NCBI RefSeq assembly: GCF_039652435.2 | Contig: NZ_CP190246.1 | Coordinates: forward strand, 3,100,001 to 3,164,000 | Direction: 5' to 3' | From: Niabella insulamsoli | Lineage (GTDB): Bacteria > Bacteroidota > Bacteroidia > Chitinophagales > Chitinophagaceae | Length of the DNA stretch: 64,000 nt | Shown here: one piece after another, positions 17,154-26,120 of the stretch | Position numbering within the stretch: the first letter of the stretch is position 1 | How the letters are laid out: each line of letters opens with the position of its first letter | Notes under the pieces: model-generated | Seen by the model: only the letters and a program-made list of their open reading frames with translations | Told to the model about the DNA's origin: nothing | Database searches by the model: none | Program-made: the position numbers and the translations under genes

Positions 17154-17561
17154 CTAAGCTTCAGACATTTTCAAAACCAACTCCCACTCTTCCGGTTTAA
17201 CGGACTGCGTGGACAGCCGCCCCAACCGCACCAGGTCCATATCGGCCAGTTTTTTCTCGGCTTTTATCTGGGCCAGCGTTACCGGCTTTTTCAATTTTTT
17301 AACCGGGGCCACATCCACGGCTACCCACCGGTCATCTGCTGTTGTAGGGTCCTGGTAGGCTTCTTTAACGATTTTCGCAATGCCGACGATTTCCGTTCCT
17401 TCATTACTATGGTAGAAAAACGCGAGATCGCCCTTTTTCATGGCACGCAGGTTTAACCGCGCCGCATAATTTCTTACTCCATCCCATACCGTTTTTTTGT
17501 CTTTTACCAATTGATCCCAACTGTATTTAAAAGGTTCTGATTTTATAAGCCAGTACGCCAT
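17154..17561 (-). CDS. EVE domain-containing protein
   Basis: 135 residues, essentially one EVE domain (PUA-like fold), opening with MAYWLIKSEPFKYSWDQL and containing WDGVRNYAARLNLRAMKKGD, the conserved modified-base pocket region. EVE proteins bind modified nucleotides in RNA or DNA; the physiological ligand here is unknown. Single gene with a promoter box about 60 nt upstream and a strong terminator. Divergent from the FAD oxidoreductase. Confidence 0.92.
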   Translation of the reverse strand: MAYWLIKSEPFKYSWDQLVKDKKTVWDGVRNYAARLNLRAMKKGDLAFFYHSNEGTEIVGIAKIVKEAYQDPTTADDRWVAVDVAPVKKLKKPVTLAQIKAEKKLADMDLVRLGRLSTQSVKPEEWELVLKMSEA

Positions 17562-17623
17562 ATTTATTTTAGATTTATGATTTTGTGTTCGGTGAAATGA
17601 TCTAACTTTCGATTATATTTTCG

Positions 17624-17631
17624 CAAATATA
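17624..17631 (-). promoter_or_regulatory. -7 promoter box for the EVE gene
   Basis: Minus strand TATATTTG, an exact TAnnTTTG match, with a TTG 18 nt upstream that could serve as the -33 element. Confidence 0.55.
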
Positions 17632-17643
17632 AAAAATCGTCTC

Positions 17644-18756
17644 TTGCAACAATTGAGCATTTGGGAATTGGAATCGTTTTATGCGCCCCAGGACATCGTG
17701 ATCGTTGGGGCCGGCTTTACCGGCTTGTGGACCGCCATTTGCCTGAAAGAAAAATATCCGTCCAAAAAGATCACCGTTGTAGAAAGAGGCGTAACGGCGA
17801 TGGGCGCTTCGGGGCGCAATGCCGGCTTCGCCTGTTTCGGCAGCCTCACTGAAATACTTTCGGACATAAAAAACCTGGGCGCCGAAAAAACAGCACAACT
17901 GTTGCTTTGGCGCTTTGAAGGCTTGAAAACAATACGCCAGTATTTCAACGATATCACCATCGATTACACGAACTCCGGGGGCTTCGAACTGCTCACGACC
18001 GATGAGCCCCTGAGCCAATTGTCTGCGGTTAACAGCCTTTTGTATGATATCACCGGCTCAACCGAAACCTTTGTCTTAAAGAACGAGATGATCGCCTCCT
18101 TTGGTTTTGAAGGCGTTTCGCATTTGATGGAAAACAAATTTGAAGGCGCGCTTCACCCGGGAAAACTGCTCAGCGCGATGTTGAAAAAAACCGTGGCCCT
18201 CGACATTCAAATGATGTATGGGACAGAGATTAAAAGTTTTGAGGAAAATAGCCAGGGTGTAACGCTTCAGACCGCCCATAAACAGGCGCTCTTAGCGCAA
18301 CAGGTTATATTCTGCACGAATGCCTTCACGAAAAATTTATTGCCTGATTTACCCATTGTCCCTACGCGCGGCCAGATACTGCTGACAGAGCCGCTGCCCG
18401 ATTTGAAATGGAGCGGCGTTTTTCATTTTGATGAAGGTTATTATTATTTCCGGAACCTGAACAACTGTGTACTGCTCGGCGGCGCCCGAAACACCTCAAT
18501 CGCTTCGGAATACACGCAGGATAACATTACCACCCTGCCTATTCAACAGGCGCTGGAAGATTTTTTATATAAAATGGTGTTGCCCGGGCAACAACCAAAA
18601 ATTACACACAGGTGGGCGGGTATCATGGCAACGGGCTCCGAGAAAATGCCGATTGTCAAACAACTCAGTGATCGAACTTTTTGCGGCGTCCGCCTTAGCG
18701 GCATGGGCCTCGCCCTTGCTCCGTCCGTTGCCAAACAACTTGCGGCAATGGTGTAG
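17644..18756 (+). CDS. FAD-dependent oxidoreductase (DAO family)
   Basis: 370 residues. The dinucleotide-binding motif is IVGAGFTGLWTAICL followed by VVERG, and the C-terminal block GVRLSGMGLALAPSVAKQLA is the second FAD contact, both typical of D-amino-acid-oxidase/glycine-oxidase-like flavoenzymes. No ATG precedes the FAD motif: the start is taken as TTG at 17644, with a second TTG at 17653. It probably oxidises an amine or amino acid in the cytoplasm; substrate unknown. A lipoprotein gene follows after 79 nt. Confidence 0.85.
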   Translation: MQQLSIWELESFYAPQDIVIVGAGFTGLWTAICLKEKYPSKKITVVERGVTAMGASGRNAGFACFGSLTEILSDIKNLGAEKTAQLLLWRFEGLKTIRQYFNDITIDYTNSGGFELLTTDEPLSQLSAVNSLLYDITGSTETFVLKNEMIASFGFEGVSHLMENKFEGALHPGKLLSAMLKKTVALDIQMMYGTEIKSFEENSQGVTLQTAHKQALLAQQVIFCTNAFTKNLLPDLPIVPTRGQILLTEPLPDLKWSGVFHFDEGYYYFRNLNNCVLLGGARNTSIASEYTQDNITTLPIQQALEDFLYKMVLPGQQPKITHRWAGIMATGSEKMPIVKQLSDRTFCGVRLSGMGLALAPSVAKQLAAMV

Positions 18757-18835
18757 AGGTGAACAACTTCTTCAAGCTTTAGGTTCGTTGGAAAGACCTT
18801 TTAAATACCGTTTTCACACCAAAAAAGACCAAAGC

Positions 18836-19345
18836 ATGAAACGGATCTATTTATTTAGAAACACCACTTTACTGATGTTGGCAGTCTCCTGCAACACCCA
18901 GCCTACTGCGGAAAGCAAAAATGTGTATGCGCCCATTTTAAAAAGAGCGCAGTGGATATTGGGCTCCTGGACGCAAACCGTCGACGAAGCTGTCACTACA
19001 GAAAACTGGACAAAGCTGAGCGATTCGGTATTTGCAGGGGAAAGCTTTACCGTCGTGCGCGGCGACACGGTGTTCTACGAATCAGTAACCTTTTCTCAGA
19101 AAGTAAAAGATGCTTTCTATAATGTGTCGCTACGCAACGAAAAGCCTCCGGCCCCTGTGTCTTTTCAGCTGACAAGTCAAGATGACTCAATGCTTGTTTT
19201 TGAAAATAAAAAGCATGATTACCCTACTAAGATCAGCTACAGGAAAATAACGCAAGATTCTATTTTTGCTGAAATATCGGGCCTAGTGAACGGGACAGAA
19301 AAAAAGCAGGGCTTCCCGCTGAAACGCCTGCCTGCTTTAAAATAA
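18836..19345 (+). CDS. Lipoprotein of the DUF6265-like family
   Basis: 169 residues from the ATG at 18836, which opens a lipoprotein signal (RNTTLLMLAVSCNTQ). The mature part has the WILGSW opening and the NKKHDYPTKISYR and PLKRL closing elements of DUF6265-like beta-barrel or lipocalin-like proteins. The frame continues upstream into the oxidoreductase gene, but that extension has no start with a signal and overlaps another gene. Envelope-located; function unknown. Confidence 0.75.
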   Translation: MKRIYLFRNTTLLMLAVSCNTQPTAESKNVYAPILKRAQWILGSWTQTVDEAVTTENWTKLSDSVFAGESFTVVRGDTVFYESVTFSQKVKDAFYNVSLRNEKPPAPVSFQLTSQDDSMLVFENKKHDYPTKISYRKITQDSIFAEISGLVNGTEKKQGFPLKRLPALK

Positions 19346-19371
19346 TAATATGCAAATGGAGATTTTATTTC

Positions 19372-20529
19372 CTACACTATCGTCCGCACCCCTTCCGCTA
19401 TAACAGAAGAAAAGACGCCTGGCTTATATCCGATCCGCTCTTCATAAAACGGTATTATTTGCTCTTTAAAATCATCAAATTGCTCACGCTTTACCAAGGC
19501 TATGGCGCAACCGCCAAATCCAGCGCCGGTCATTCTGGCGCCAATGCATCCTTCAAAAGTTTTTGCAAATTCAACAATCGTGTCAAGCTCAGCGCCTGAC
19601 ACTTCATAGAGGTTTTGCAAAGAATCATGCGAAGCATACATCAGCTCACCAAAGGTTTTAATATCGCCAGATAGCAATGCATCCTTTGCTTTCTTTACCC
19701 TTTCATCCTCCGCTACCACATGGAGCGCCCGGTTTTCAACGACAGGATTATTAATCAGCTGTTTATTAGCATTGAAATCTTCCATGCTTATTTCGCAAAG
19801 ATGTGTGATATTCAGCTTTTGTTGCAGGGCCTTCAGGGCCGTGCGACATTCGTTGAAACGCTCATTATACTTCGACTCTACCAGTTTGCGCGGTTTATTG
19901 GTATTGATGATAGCGAGGACATAATCGCCGATTTCAAATGGCAGATATTGATAATCCAGCGTATCGCAATTGAGCAACACGGCATTGGAGCTTTTGCCCA
20001 TTGCCACCGCAAACTGATCCATGATACCGCTGTTCAACCCCATGAAGTCGTTCTCAACACGTTTGCCCAGCAGCGCTAATTCCACCCTGCTCATACCTGC
20101 GTTAAACATTTCGTTGAGGGCATGAGCCGTCAACACTTCTATCGACGCGGAAGAAGACAAACCCGAACCTATCGGTAAGTTGCCTGAAAAAAGAAAATCG
20201 AGACCCGTGAGATCGATACCCGCTTTTGAGCATTCATGGATGACACCAACAGGGTAGTTAAACCATTCGTCGCCGGCTTTGCTATAAGCACTTTGTAGCG
20301 CCACATCAGTTGTTTCGGGGAAGTCAACAGCGCGGAACCTGAAAATATTTTCATCGTTTTTGGCTACCAGCAACGTAGTGCCCATCGTAATAGCACAAGG
20401 CATTACCATGCCTCCGTTGTAGTCGATATGTTCTCCGATCAGGTTTACCCGCCCGGGGCAAAAGAAAATATGTTCAGCTGCTTTATTAAATTTCTTCTCA
20501 AATTCAATCTTCAAATTATCGATAGTCAT
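19372..20529 (-). CDS. galK: Galactokinase
   Basis: 385 residues, GHMP kinase. Phosphorylates galactose at C1 in the Leloir pathway. The galactokinase signature GRVNLIGEHIDYNGG (Ile where many have Thr) and the ATP-binding PIGSGLSSSASIEV are present, as is the C-terminal RMTGAGFGGCAIAL. It is divergent from galM with only 32 nt between starts, so the two share a promoter region. The Leloir genes galT and galE are not in the window. Confidence 0.97.
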   Translation of the reverse strand: MTIDNLKIEFEKKFNKAAEHIFFCPGRVNLIGEHIDYNGGMVMPCAITMGTTLLVAKNDENIFRFRAVDFPETTDVALQSAYSKAGDEWFNYPVGVIHECSKAGIDLTGLDFLFSGNLPIGSGLSSSASIEVLTAHALNEMFNAGMSRVELALLGKRVENDFMGLNSGIMDQFAVAMGKSSNAVLLNCDTLDYQYLPFEIGDYVLAIINTNKPRKLVESKYNERFNECRTALKALQQKLNITHLCEISMEDFNANKQLINNPVVENRALHVVAEDERVKKAKDALLSGDIKTFGELMYASHDSLQNLYEVSGAELDTIVEFAKTFEGCIGARMTGAGFGGCAIALVKREQFDDFKEQIIPFYEERIGYKPGVFSSVIAEGVRTIV

Positions 20530-20548
20530 GTCAATTTTATATTTTTAA

Positions 20549-20556
20549 CAAAAATA
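20549..20556 (-). promoter_or_regulatory. -7 promoter box for galK
   Basis: Minus strand TATTTTTG, an exact TAnnTTTG match 19 nt from the galK ATG. Any -33 element would fall inside the first codons of galM. Confidence 0.45.
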
Positions 20557-20561
20557 AATGT

Positions 20562-21605
20562 ATGATTAATATATCTGAGCAACGACGCGGCACGCATCCG
20601 AACGGCAAAGCAATTTTTGTTTATACATTACAAAACAAGCCCGGGACCATTGTTCACATCACCAACTACGGCGCCATCATTATGGCGATAAAAATAAAGA
20701 AATCCGACAACACTTATAACGATATTGTGCTGGGCTTTGAAGAACCCGCTCAATACTGGAATGCAGCCTACCTGGCAAACTATCCTTATTATGGCGCCGC
20801 TATTGGCCGCTATGGCAACCGCATTGATAAGGCTTCGATCCAAATTGATGATAAAACTTATCCATTAAACAGCCACAATCCTGGTTTTCAATTGCACGGT
20901 GGCGTGGAAGGTTTTGATAAAAAAGTGTGGGAAAGAATCGACGGGCGCGCAGATGAGCTGATTTTGCAATACATAAGCCCCGACGGCGAAGAAGGTTTTC
21001 CGGGCGAACTGACGGTTCAGATTCGTTTTAAACTGAATGACGAAAACGAACTGAGCTATGCCTATCACGCTACCACCGACCAACCTACCGCGGTAAATTT
21101 GACACATCACAGCTATTTTAATTTAAACAATGGCGAAGGCAATATTCATAATCATTTATTGAAAGTAAACGCCAGCCAATATTTGGAGCAGGATGATAAT
21201 TATTGCACCACAGGAAAGGCCATCGCTGTGGAAGGAACGAGGAATAATTTTAAAGACTTTCGCAAAACCGGCGACATTGAAAACCCTGAAGAAGGCATCG
21301 ACATTAGCTTTCCGCTGGATGAAACAGGATTAAATCAGGTGGCGGCCGAAGCTATGGTGGAAGGCCAGGATATAAAGCTTCAGGTTTTTACGACCGAGCC
21401 GCTGGTACATTTGTATAATTCGCGCTGGTCGCCCGCCATTACAGGAAAAAACGGAACCCCATACGCTGCGTTTTCAGGATTCTGCTTTGAAACGCAGAAA
21501 CATCCGAATGCAATCAGGATTACAAGTTTTCCCAATACGATTTTAAGGCCGGGAGAGGTTTATCAAACTAAGACAGTGTACAAATTTATAACGCCCGATA
21601 TTTAA
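20562..21605 (+). CDS. galM: Aldose 1-epimerase (galactose mutarotase)
   Basis: 347 residues. Interconverts alpha and beta anomers of galactose or glucose. The fold markers are GAAIGRYGNRID, the catalytic His region NLTHHSYFNLN, and FSGFCFETQKHPNA near the C-terminus; the catalytic Glu is in this last block. No signal peptide, so it is cytoplasmic. Divergent from galK; its stop overlaps the convergent GSCFA gene by 4 nt. Confidence 0.96.
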   Translation: MINISEQRRGTHPNGKAIFVYTLQNKPGTIVHITNYGAIIMAIKIKKSDNTYNDIVLGFEEPAQYWNAAYLANYPYYGAAIGRYGNRIDKASIQIDDKTYPLNSHNPGFQLHGGVEGFDKKVWERIDGRADELILQYISPDGEEGFPGELTVQIRFKLNDENELSYAYHATTDQPTAVNLTHHSYFNLNNGEGNIHNHLLKVNASQYLEQDDNYCTTGKAIAVEGTRNNFKDFRKTGDIENPEEGIDISFPLDETGLNQVAAEAMVEGQDIKLQVFTTEPLVHLYNSRWSPAITGKNGTPYAAFSGFCFETQKHPNAIRITSFPNTILRPGEVYQTKTVYKFITPDI

Positions 21606-22606
21606 CTCATTTCATCCTGAAAATATTTCATTTCCTCGCGAAAGTCGAGAAAAGCATATTTTGACATAAGCTGCTTCGCTTTTTCAAAATGAGTTTTAAG
21701 GAACTGTTGATGGGCGTTTGTTTTCGGCTGAAAAGCCTTATGTTTTCGCGCAATAGTAATGGGGCGTACCTGTTTCATAATTTGCTGTGAAGCAGGATCT
21801 ATGCAGCTTTCCGTAAATTTCTCCAATACAAATTCCGTAGCCTGATAATTGGGATGCGCGAAGTCCACATCATAAAAACGATAATCGCGAAGCACATCAA
21901 TCACTAATTCATAAGCCGGAAAATAATACACGTCCGGAAACTTATCAACAAGGTGATGTACCACTTCGATAAGCCTTGCTTTGCTGCGGTTGTTATCGAT
22001 AACGCCATCGCGTAAATGCCGGACGGGGCTGACCGTAAACAGGATCTTGATCTTTGGGTTAAAAGTGCGAAGCCGATGATACGTATTATCCATTGCGGCT
22101 ATAATCTCTTCAATGCCGAGCAATTTTTTGTAAAACCATTGTGCGGGCGCGCGGTGGCAATTGGCCACGTGCATATCGTGACGTTCTTTTTCAGGAATGT
22201 CGGAAGAAAGGATATAAGAAAATGCGGACCCCAGTGTAATAACCACCCAATCTGCTTCTTTTAAAAAGTCGTGCGCCTGCGAAACCGATGTGTTTATATG
22301 GTGCAACACTTCACCTTTCTCCATGCCTGAAAAACGCGAGTGATGGTGCCAGGAATTCCAAAGTTCATTAAGATAAAATAAATCAGCTTCGGTATATTTT
22401 CGATTTTCCACATACGCAATAAGGCTATGGCGCACGCTGGCCGGCTCAAACAAAATACCATGTGGATTTTGCAACACTTCAAACTTGTATTCTGCAAGGG
22501 CATTGCCGATATGCTCGGTGAAGCAGGAGCCGATCAGCAATATTTTATCGCCGTAAGCCATTGGCTTTGGCAATTGCGGCATATGGATCGATGACATGAA
22601 TTCCAC
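21602..22606 (-). CDS. GSCFA domain-containing protein
   Basis: 334 residues. The N-terminal ILLIGSCFTEHIGNAL is the name-giving GSCF motif, and WVITLGSAFSY, VSPVRHLRDG and DVDFAHPNYQA are further conserved blocks of this SGNH/GDSL-hydrolase-related family. The Ser in GSCF and the late Asp/His pair (DFAHPN) could form a hydrolase site. Function is not established. It lies 25 nt downstream of rlmB on the same strand and may be co-transcribed. Confidence 0.88.
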   Translation of the reverse strand: MEFMSSIHMPQLPKPMAYGDKILLIGSCFTEHIGNALAEYKFEVLQNPHGILFEPASVRHSLIAYVENRKYTEADLFYLNELWNSWHHHSRFSGMEKGEVLHHINTSVSQAHDFLKEADWVVITLGSAFSYILSSDIPEKERHDMHVANCHRAPAQWFYKKLLGIEEIIAAMDNTYHRLRTFNPKIKILFTVSPVRHLRDGVIDNNRSKARLIEVVHHLVDKFPDVYYFPAYELVIDVLRDYRFYDVDFAHPNYQATEFVLEKFTESCIDPASQQIMKQVRPITIARKHKAFQPKTNAHQQFLKTHFEKAKQLMSKYAFLDFREEMKYFQDEMS

Positions 22607-22631
22607 GGTACAGGAAATGAGTTTTTAATTT

Positions 22632-23399
22632 TTAAAGGGTTGCGCGTTGCTTCATCACTTCGTATAAAATCATTCCGGTGGCCACCGAAACATTCAGGCT
22701 TTCGAAATTATTCTTCATGGGGATACGAATCCGTTCATCACAAATTTTGAGCAAAGCCGGATAAATGCCTTTTTCTTCACTTCCCATCACAACGGCGGCA
22801 GGCACAGAAAAATCGCAGTCTGAGATATTTTTTGAGGCGGTCATTTCTGAAGCAAAAACAGATACGCCATTGAGATGCAACTCATCCACGGCTTTCATTA
22901 AACTGTTCACGCGGCAAACGGCTATCTTTTCCAAAGCTCCGGCAGAAGTGAGGATTGCATCTTCATTTAACGCACCCACACCTTTATCGGGTATGATAAT
23001 CGCATGAACACCGCAACACCAGGCGGTTCTGGCTATGCCGCCAATATTGCGGATATCGGTGATACCATCTAAAATTAAAAACAAAGGTGTTTCACCCTTT
23101 TCAACAACAAAAGAAATAATATCCTGTAATTGCTGATACTGCACCCGCGCAATCTGCGCAATGCAGCCGCCATGCTCGCCCACATTAAAGCTATCCAGCT
23201 TTTGTCGCGGTACGTAGTTTACGGGCACGCCGTGTTGCGCTGCCAGCCTCTTCAATTCGGAAGCTTCCTGGCCAACATACCGTGTGTCTATATAAACCCT
23301 GTCGAGCGCTTTTCCTGATTGTAATGCTTCAATAATTCGTTCGGCGCCAATAATAAGCGAACTCTTTTTCGGCCTTTGCGGCGATCTGAAATTTTTCAC
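22632..23399 (-). CDS. rlmB: 23S rRNA (guanosine-2'-O-)-methyltransferase RlmB-like, SpoU/TrmH family
   Basis: 255 residues. An N-terminal substrate-binding domain (IIGAERIIEALQSGKALDRV) precedes the SPOUT catalytic domain. The three SpoU motifs are DGITDIRNIGGIARTA, VVMGSEEKGI and MKNNFESLNVSVATGMILYE. It should methylate a 2'-O of rRNA, by family likely G2251 of 23S rRNA. Assignment to RlmB rather than another TrmH group-3 enzyme is likely but not certain. Confidence 0.9.
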   Translation of the reverse strand: MKNFRSPQRPKKSSLIIGAERIIEALQSGKALDRVYIDTRYVGQEASELKRLAAQHGVPVNYVPRQKLDSFNVGEHGGCIAQIARVQYQQLQDIISFVVEKGETPLFLILDGITDIRNIGGIARTAWCCGVHAIIIPDKGVGALNEDAILTSAGALEKIAVCRVNSLMKAVDELHLNGVSVFASEMTASKNISDCDFSVPAAVVMGSEEKGIYPALLKICDERIRIPMKNNFESLNVSVATGMILYEVMKQRATL

Positions 23400-23494
23400 A
23401 AGGCAAAGAAACGGAAAGTTGATGGTTTAAAACCGGGAAAGGCCGGAAAGCTTTGAGAGCATGGTTCATCGATTATGGAACGGTTATTCGAAAT

Positions 23495-23995
23495 TTAAAG
23501 GCCTAATGCGGCGCCTACCCAATCCAGCATTTTAATAATGAGATAGACCAAAATGGCGAGTATGATCACCACCGTGATCAAAACGCCCGCAATCACCGGC
23601 CGGGCGCTTCCCCGGTGCTTACCTTCGGTGTAATGCTCGGAAAGTAGTTTTAAATTCCGGGAATTCGCTTTGTAGGTAAAATCGAAGATCCAGCCCAGCA
23701 CAGGAATAGCGCCAATGAAGGCATCAAGCGTAGCATTAACAAGCATCTTTGCCGCCAGTTTTCCCGACGCGCCATGTTTAACCATAGTAATGATCAACGC
23801 GATGGAAATGATATATCCGCCAATGTCGCCCGCAACGGGGAGCAGGTTTAGCAGCGGGTCTATTCCGAATTTAAAGCCGCCCACTGAGAACTGCTCGTCC
23901 ATAAGCCGTGTCACTTTCCGCACCATTTGAAGGCGCGCATCGCTGTTGACAGGAGCTTCTATTTTTCGCCGGTTTTTCAAAAAAGATTCATTCAA
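23495..23995 (-). CDS. DUF4112 membrane protein
   Basis: 166 residues. The DUF4112 core (about residues 20-120) includes MDEQFSVGGFKFGIDPLLNL and DAFIGAIPVLGWIFDF with two membrane segments; a further helix (VIAGVLITVVIILAILVYLI) is near the C-terminus. Inner-membrane protein of unknown function. It overlaps the NUDIX gene by 8 nt, so the two are probably one transcript. Confidence 0.88.
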   Translation of the reverse strand: MNESFLKNRRKIEAPVNSDARLQMVRKVTRLMDEQFSVGGFKFGIDPLLNLLPVAGDIGGYIISIALIITMVKHGASGKLAAKMLVNATLDAFIGAIPVLGWIFDFTYKANSRNLKLLSEHYTEGKHRGSARPVIAGVLITVVIILAILVYLIIKMLDWVGAALGL

Positions 23996-24551
23996 TTTCT
24001 TTCAATAAGACCATCAGCTGCACTTTCTGTATGGCCATAATGGAAATAGCATCAGTGATCTCGCCACCATTTACCATGGCTACAGCTTCTGAAAAAGGTA
24101 TTTTTTTTAATCGCATATCCTGCTCGGTTTCTTCGCGGGATACGGTAGCCTGGTGCAATTTTTTTGCCAAAAAAATCAGGCAATATTCATCGCTCACCGA
24201 GTTGGACAAATGGCTTTTGACAATCAGGCTCCATTCATCGGCAACCAGTCCGGCTTCTTCCTGAAGTTCCCTTTTGGCAGCCTGCAAAAAGCTTTCTCCG
24301 CCTTCTGGGCAGCCTCCTTCGGGTATTTCCCAGCTAAACTCATTTAAAACAAACCGATGTTGACCCACCAGATAGGTGTTCATTTCTTCGTCTAAAGCGA
24401 TCACGCCAATAGCAATATTCTTAAAATGAACTTTGCCATAAATGCCTTTGCCGCCTCCGGGATTTATAACATCATATTCGGTTACGCTAATCCAGGGGTT
24501 CTCATAGATATGTTGCTCACCCTCAATCTGCCAGGGATTGTTATTGATCAT
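23988..24551 (-). CDS. NUDIX hydrolase, ADP-ribose pyrophosphatase-like
   Basis: 187 residues. The Nudix box is complete: GGCPEGGESFLQAAKRELQE followed by EAGL, with the metal-binding REXXEE core. The preceding FSWEIPEGG is the pattern of ADP-ribose and NDP-sugar pyrophosphatases. It hydrolyses a nucleoside diphosphate derivative in the cytoplasm; substrate assignment is family-based. First gene of a pair with DUF4112. Confidence 0.9.
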   Translation of the reverse strand: MINNNPWQIEGEQHIYENPWISVTEYDVINPGGGKGIYGKVHFKNIAIGVIALDEEMNTYLVGQHRFVLNEFSWEIPEGGCPEGGESFLQAAKRELQEEAGLVADEWSLIVKSHLSNSVSDEYCLIFLAKKLHQATVSREETEQDMRLKKIPFSEAVAMVNGGEITDAISIMAIQKVQLMVLLKEIE

Positions 24552-24682
24552 AAATTGGTTCGATGTTTGTGTGAAAACTATCAGCTATTGATTAACATTG
24601 CAGTATAGCTGTAAAAGTAAAAGTAAACTTTTATATACTTTAAATTCGCAAACCTTCATTAATTAAAATTTAAAAAAGCATT

Positions 24683-25288
24683 ATGAAACGTTCTTATTTA
24701 TTTGTAGCCGGCATGATCGCACTTGCATCTCTCGCTTCCTGCGGCGGAGCTTCGACGAATAGCGATGAAGCAACAGGAGGAGACTCTGCCACAGTGGTGA
24801 TGGAAAACACTTCAGCAGAAGCCGCAGGCACACTGGTCGCCAGCGCCAACCTGATGTCAACTGCTGATCCGTCAGAGCAGATTGGAACCGCAAAATTTTA
24901 CCAATTAGACAGTACTCAGATGCGTATGGATTTAGTAATCGATTATAAAGCTAAAGCCGACAGCAATGTAGCCGTTCATTTCCACGAGCATGGTGATTGT
25001 GGCGATAAAGGCAACAACACTCATGGCCACTGGAATCCGACTAAGGAAAACCATGGCGAATGGGGTTCAGCCGCCTTCCACTCGGGCGATATCGGCAACA
25101 TCCAGTTAGACAATAACGGGCACGCAACAAAATCAGTAACCACCGACAGGTGGAGCATTACAGACGGCGCAGCCAATAATATTATCGGCCGCGGCATTAT
25201 TGTTCATGGCGGAACCGACGACTATACCACCCAGCCAACCGGAAACTCTGGCCCGCGCTCGGGTTGTGGTGTGATCGAAAAACAATAA
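24683..25288 (+). CDS. sodC: Cu/Zn superoxide dismutase lipoprotein
   Basis: 201 residues. The signal ends with a lipobox (LASCGG), so the enzyme is probably envelope-anchored. Copper and zinc ligands are visible: HFHEHGDCG, HGHWNP, the late NHGEWGSAAFHSGD (His and Asp) and IIVHGGTDD. The catalytic Arg is in TGNSGPRSGCGVI, whose Cys pairs with the one in GDCG. It dismutates superoxide in the periplasm. A strong terminator follows. A one-mismatch promoter box (TAAATTCG) is at 24641-24648. Confidence 0.95.
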   Translation: MKRSYLFVAGMIALASLASCGGASTNSDEATGGDSATVVMENTSAEAAGTLVASANLMSTADPSEQIGTAKFYQLDSTQMRMDLVIDYKAKADSNVAVHFHEHGDCGDKGNNTHGHWNPTKENHGEWGSAAFHSGDIGNIQLDNNGHATKSVTTDRWSITDGAANNIIGRGIIVHGGTDDYTTQPTGNSGPRSGCGVIEKQ

Positions 25289-25304
25289 TAAACTACACAT
25301 GAAT

Positions 25305-25337
25305 AAAAAAGGGCATCATTTTGACGCCCTTTTTTTT
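25305..25337. terminator. Bidirectional terminator between sodC and the PorT-like gene
   Basis: AAAAAAGGGC (25305-25314) and GCCCTTTTTT (from 25326) pair perfectly, with extra TCA/TGA pairing inside. T runs follow on both strands. Confidence 0.88.
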
Positions 25338-25354
25338 GTTATATCGTTGCCTTT

Positions 25355-26044
25355 TTAGAAGAAAACACCCAGGCGAATCGCCCATCGGTTTAAGCCTACT
25401 TTGCCATCTTCCCAATCTTTGTTGCGGGTAATATCGGTGAAACCGTTTTCTAAACCAAGGCCAAAAAAGAGATCTGTTTTTTCTGCCAGCTTATACTCGC
25501 CGCCAGCGCCAATCAAAAGGCCCATATTCAGGTTGTGCGTATTTTTCATAGCATTTACGTTATCGCCGGATGTCGACCCGTAAGCATAGTCAAGCCTTGA
25601 CTTCAGCAAGGCGCCCATATAAGTACCAAACTGGCCCCAGAAACGGAAACCGTTTTGCTGATTGGTTTTAAGTTTCACACTGAGCGGAATTTGGAGATAC
25701 TGCAATTTTAAATCATAACGCTGATCCTGGCCCGCCGCCTCCGCTCTATACAAACCGCGGTTATTTGTGCTGTAAGTCAATTCGGACGAAGCATGCGCTA
25801 CTTCCAGTCCGGTAGCGAAAGCGCCGCGGCCATCGCTAAACATAATGTCTGCCATCAGGCCGTAGTTAACGCCAAAACCACTTCCGGTACGGTCAATTCC
25901 ATTTTCCGCCGGCTTAAGGGAATTAGCAAATACAGGATCTATTTTAAATCCAAACCTTACTTTTTTTCCATAGTATTCCCGCTGTGCGTGAAGGCCAGAG
26001 GCCGCTACAATACCCATCAGCGTAAACAAGATAATTTTTTTCAT
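25355..26044 (-). CDS. PorT-like outer membrane beta-barrel protein
   Basis: 229 residues: signal peptide (MKKIILFTLMGIVAASGLHA), then alternating hydrophobic strands with aromatic belts and a C-terminal aromatic end (WAIRLGVFF), as in outer membrane beta-barrel domain (OMP_b-brl_2/PorT-like) proteins. GLMADIMFSDGRGAFATGLE is a typical strand-turn. Probably a small outer-membrane barrel; cargo unknown. Exact promoter box upstream and an AAAGG element just before the ATG. Confidence 0.85.
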   Translation of the reverse strand: MKKIILFTLMGIVAASGLHAQREYYGKKVRFGFKIDPVFANSLKPAENGIDRTGSGFGVNYGLMADIMFSDGRGAFATGLEVAHASSELTYSTNNRGLYRAEAAGQDQRYDLKLQYLQIPLSVKLKTNQQNGFRFWGQFGTYMGALLKSRLDYAYGSTSGDNVNAMKNTHNLNMGLLIGAGGEYKLAEKTDLFFGLGLENGFTDITRNKDWEDGKVGLNRWAIRLGVFF

Positions 26045-26092
26045 CCTTTAATTTTTTTAAGTTCAAAAAAAGAGGGCTTGAAAAATCGGCCG

Positions 26093-26100
26093 CAAAGATA
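26093..26100 (-). promoter_or_regulatory. -7 promoter box for the PorT-like gene
   Basis: Minus strand TATCTTTG, exact TAnnTTTG, about 50 nt before the start codon. Confidence 0.55.
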
Positions 26101-26120
26101 CGGCTCATCTGCAAGAAATA

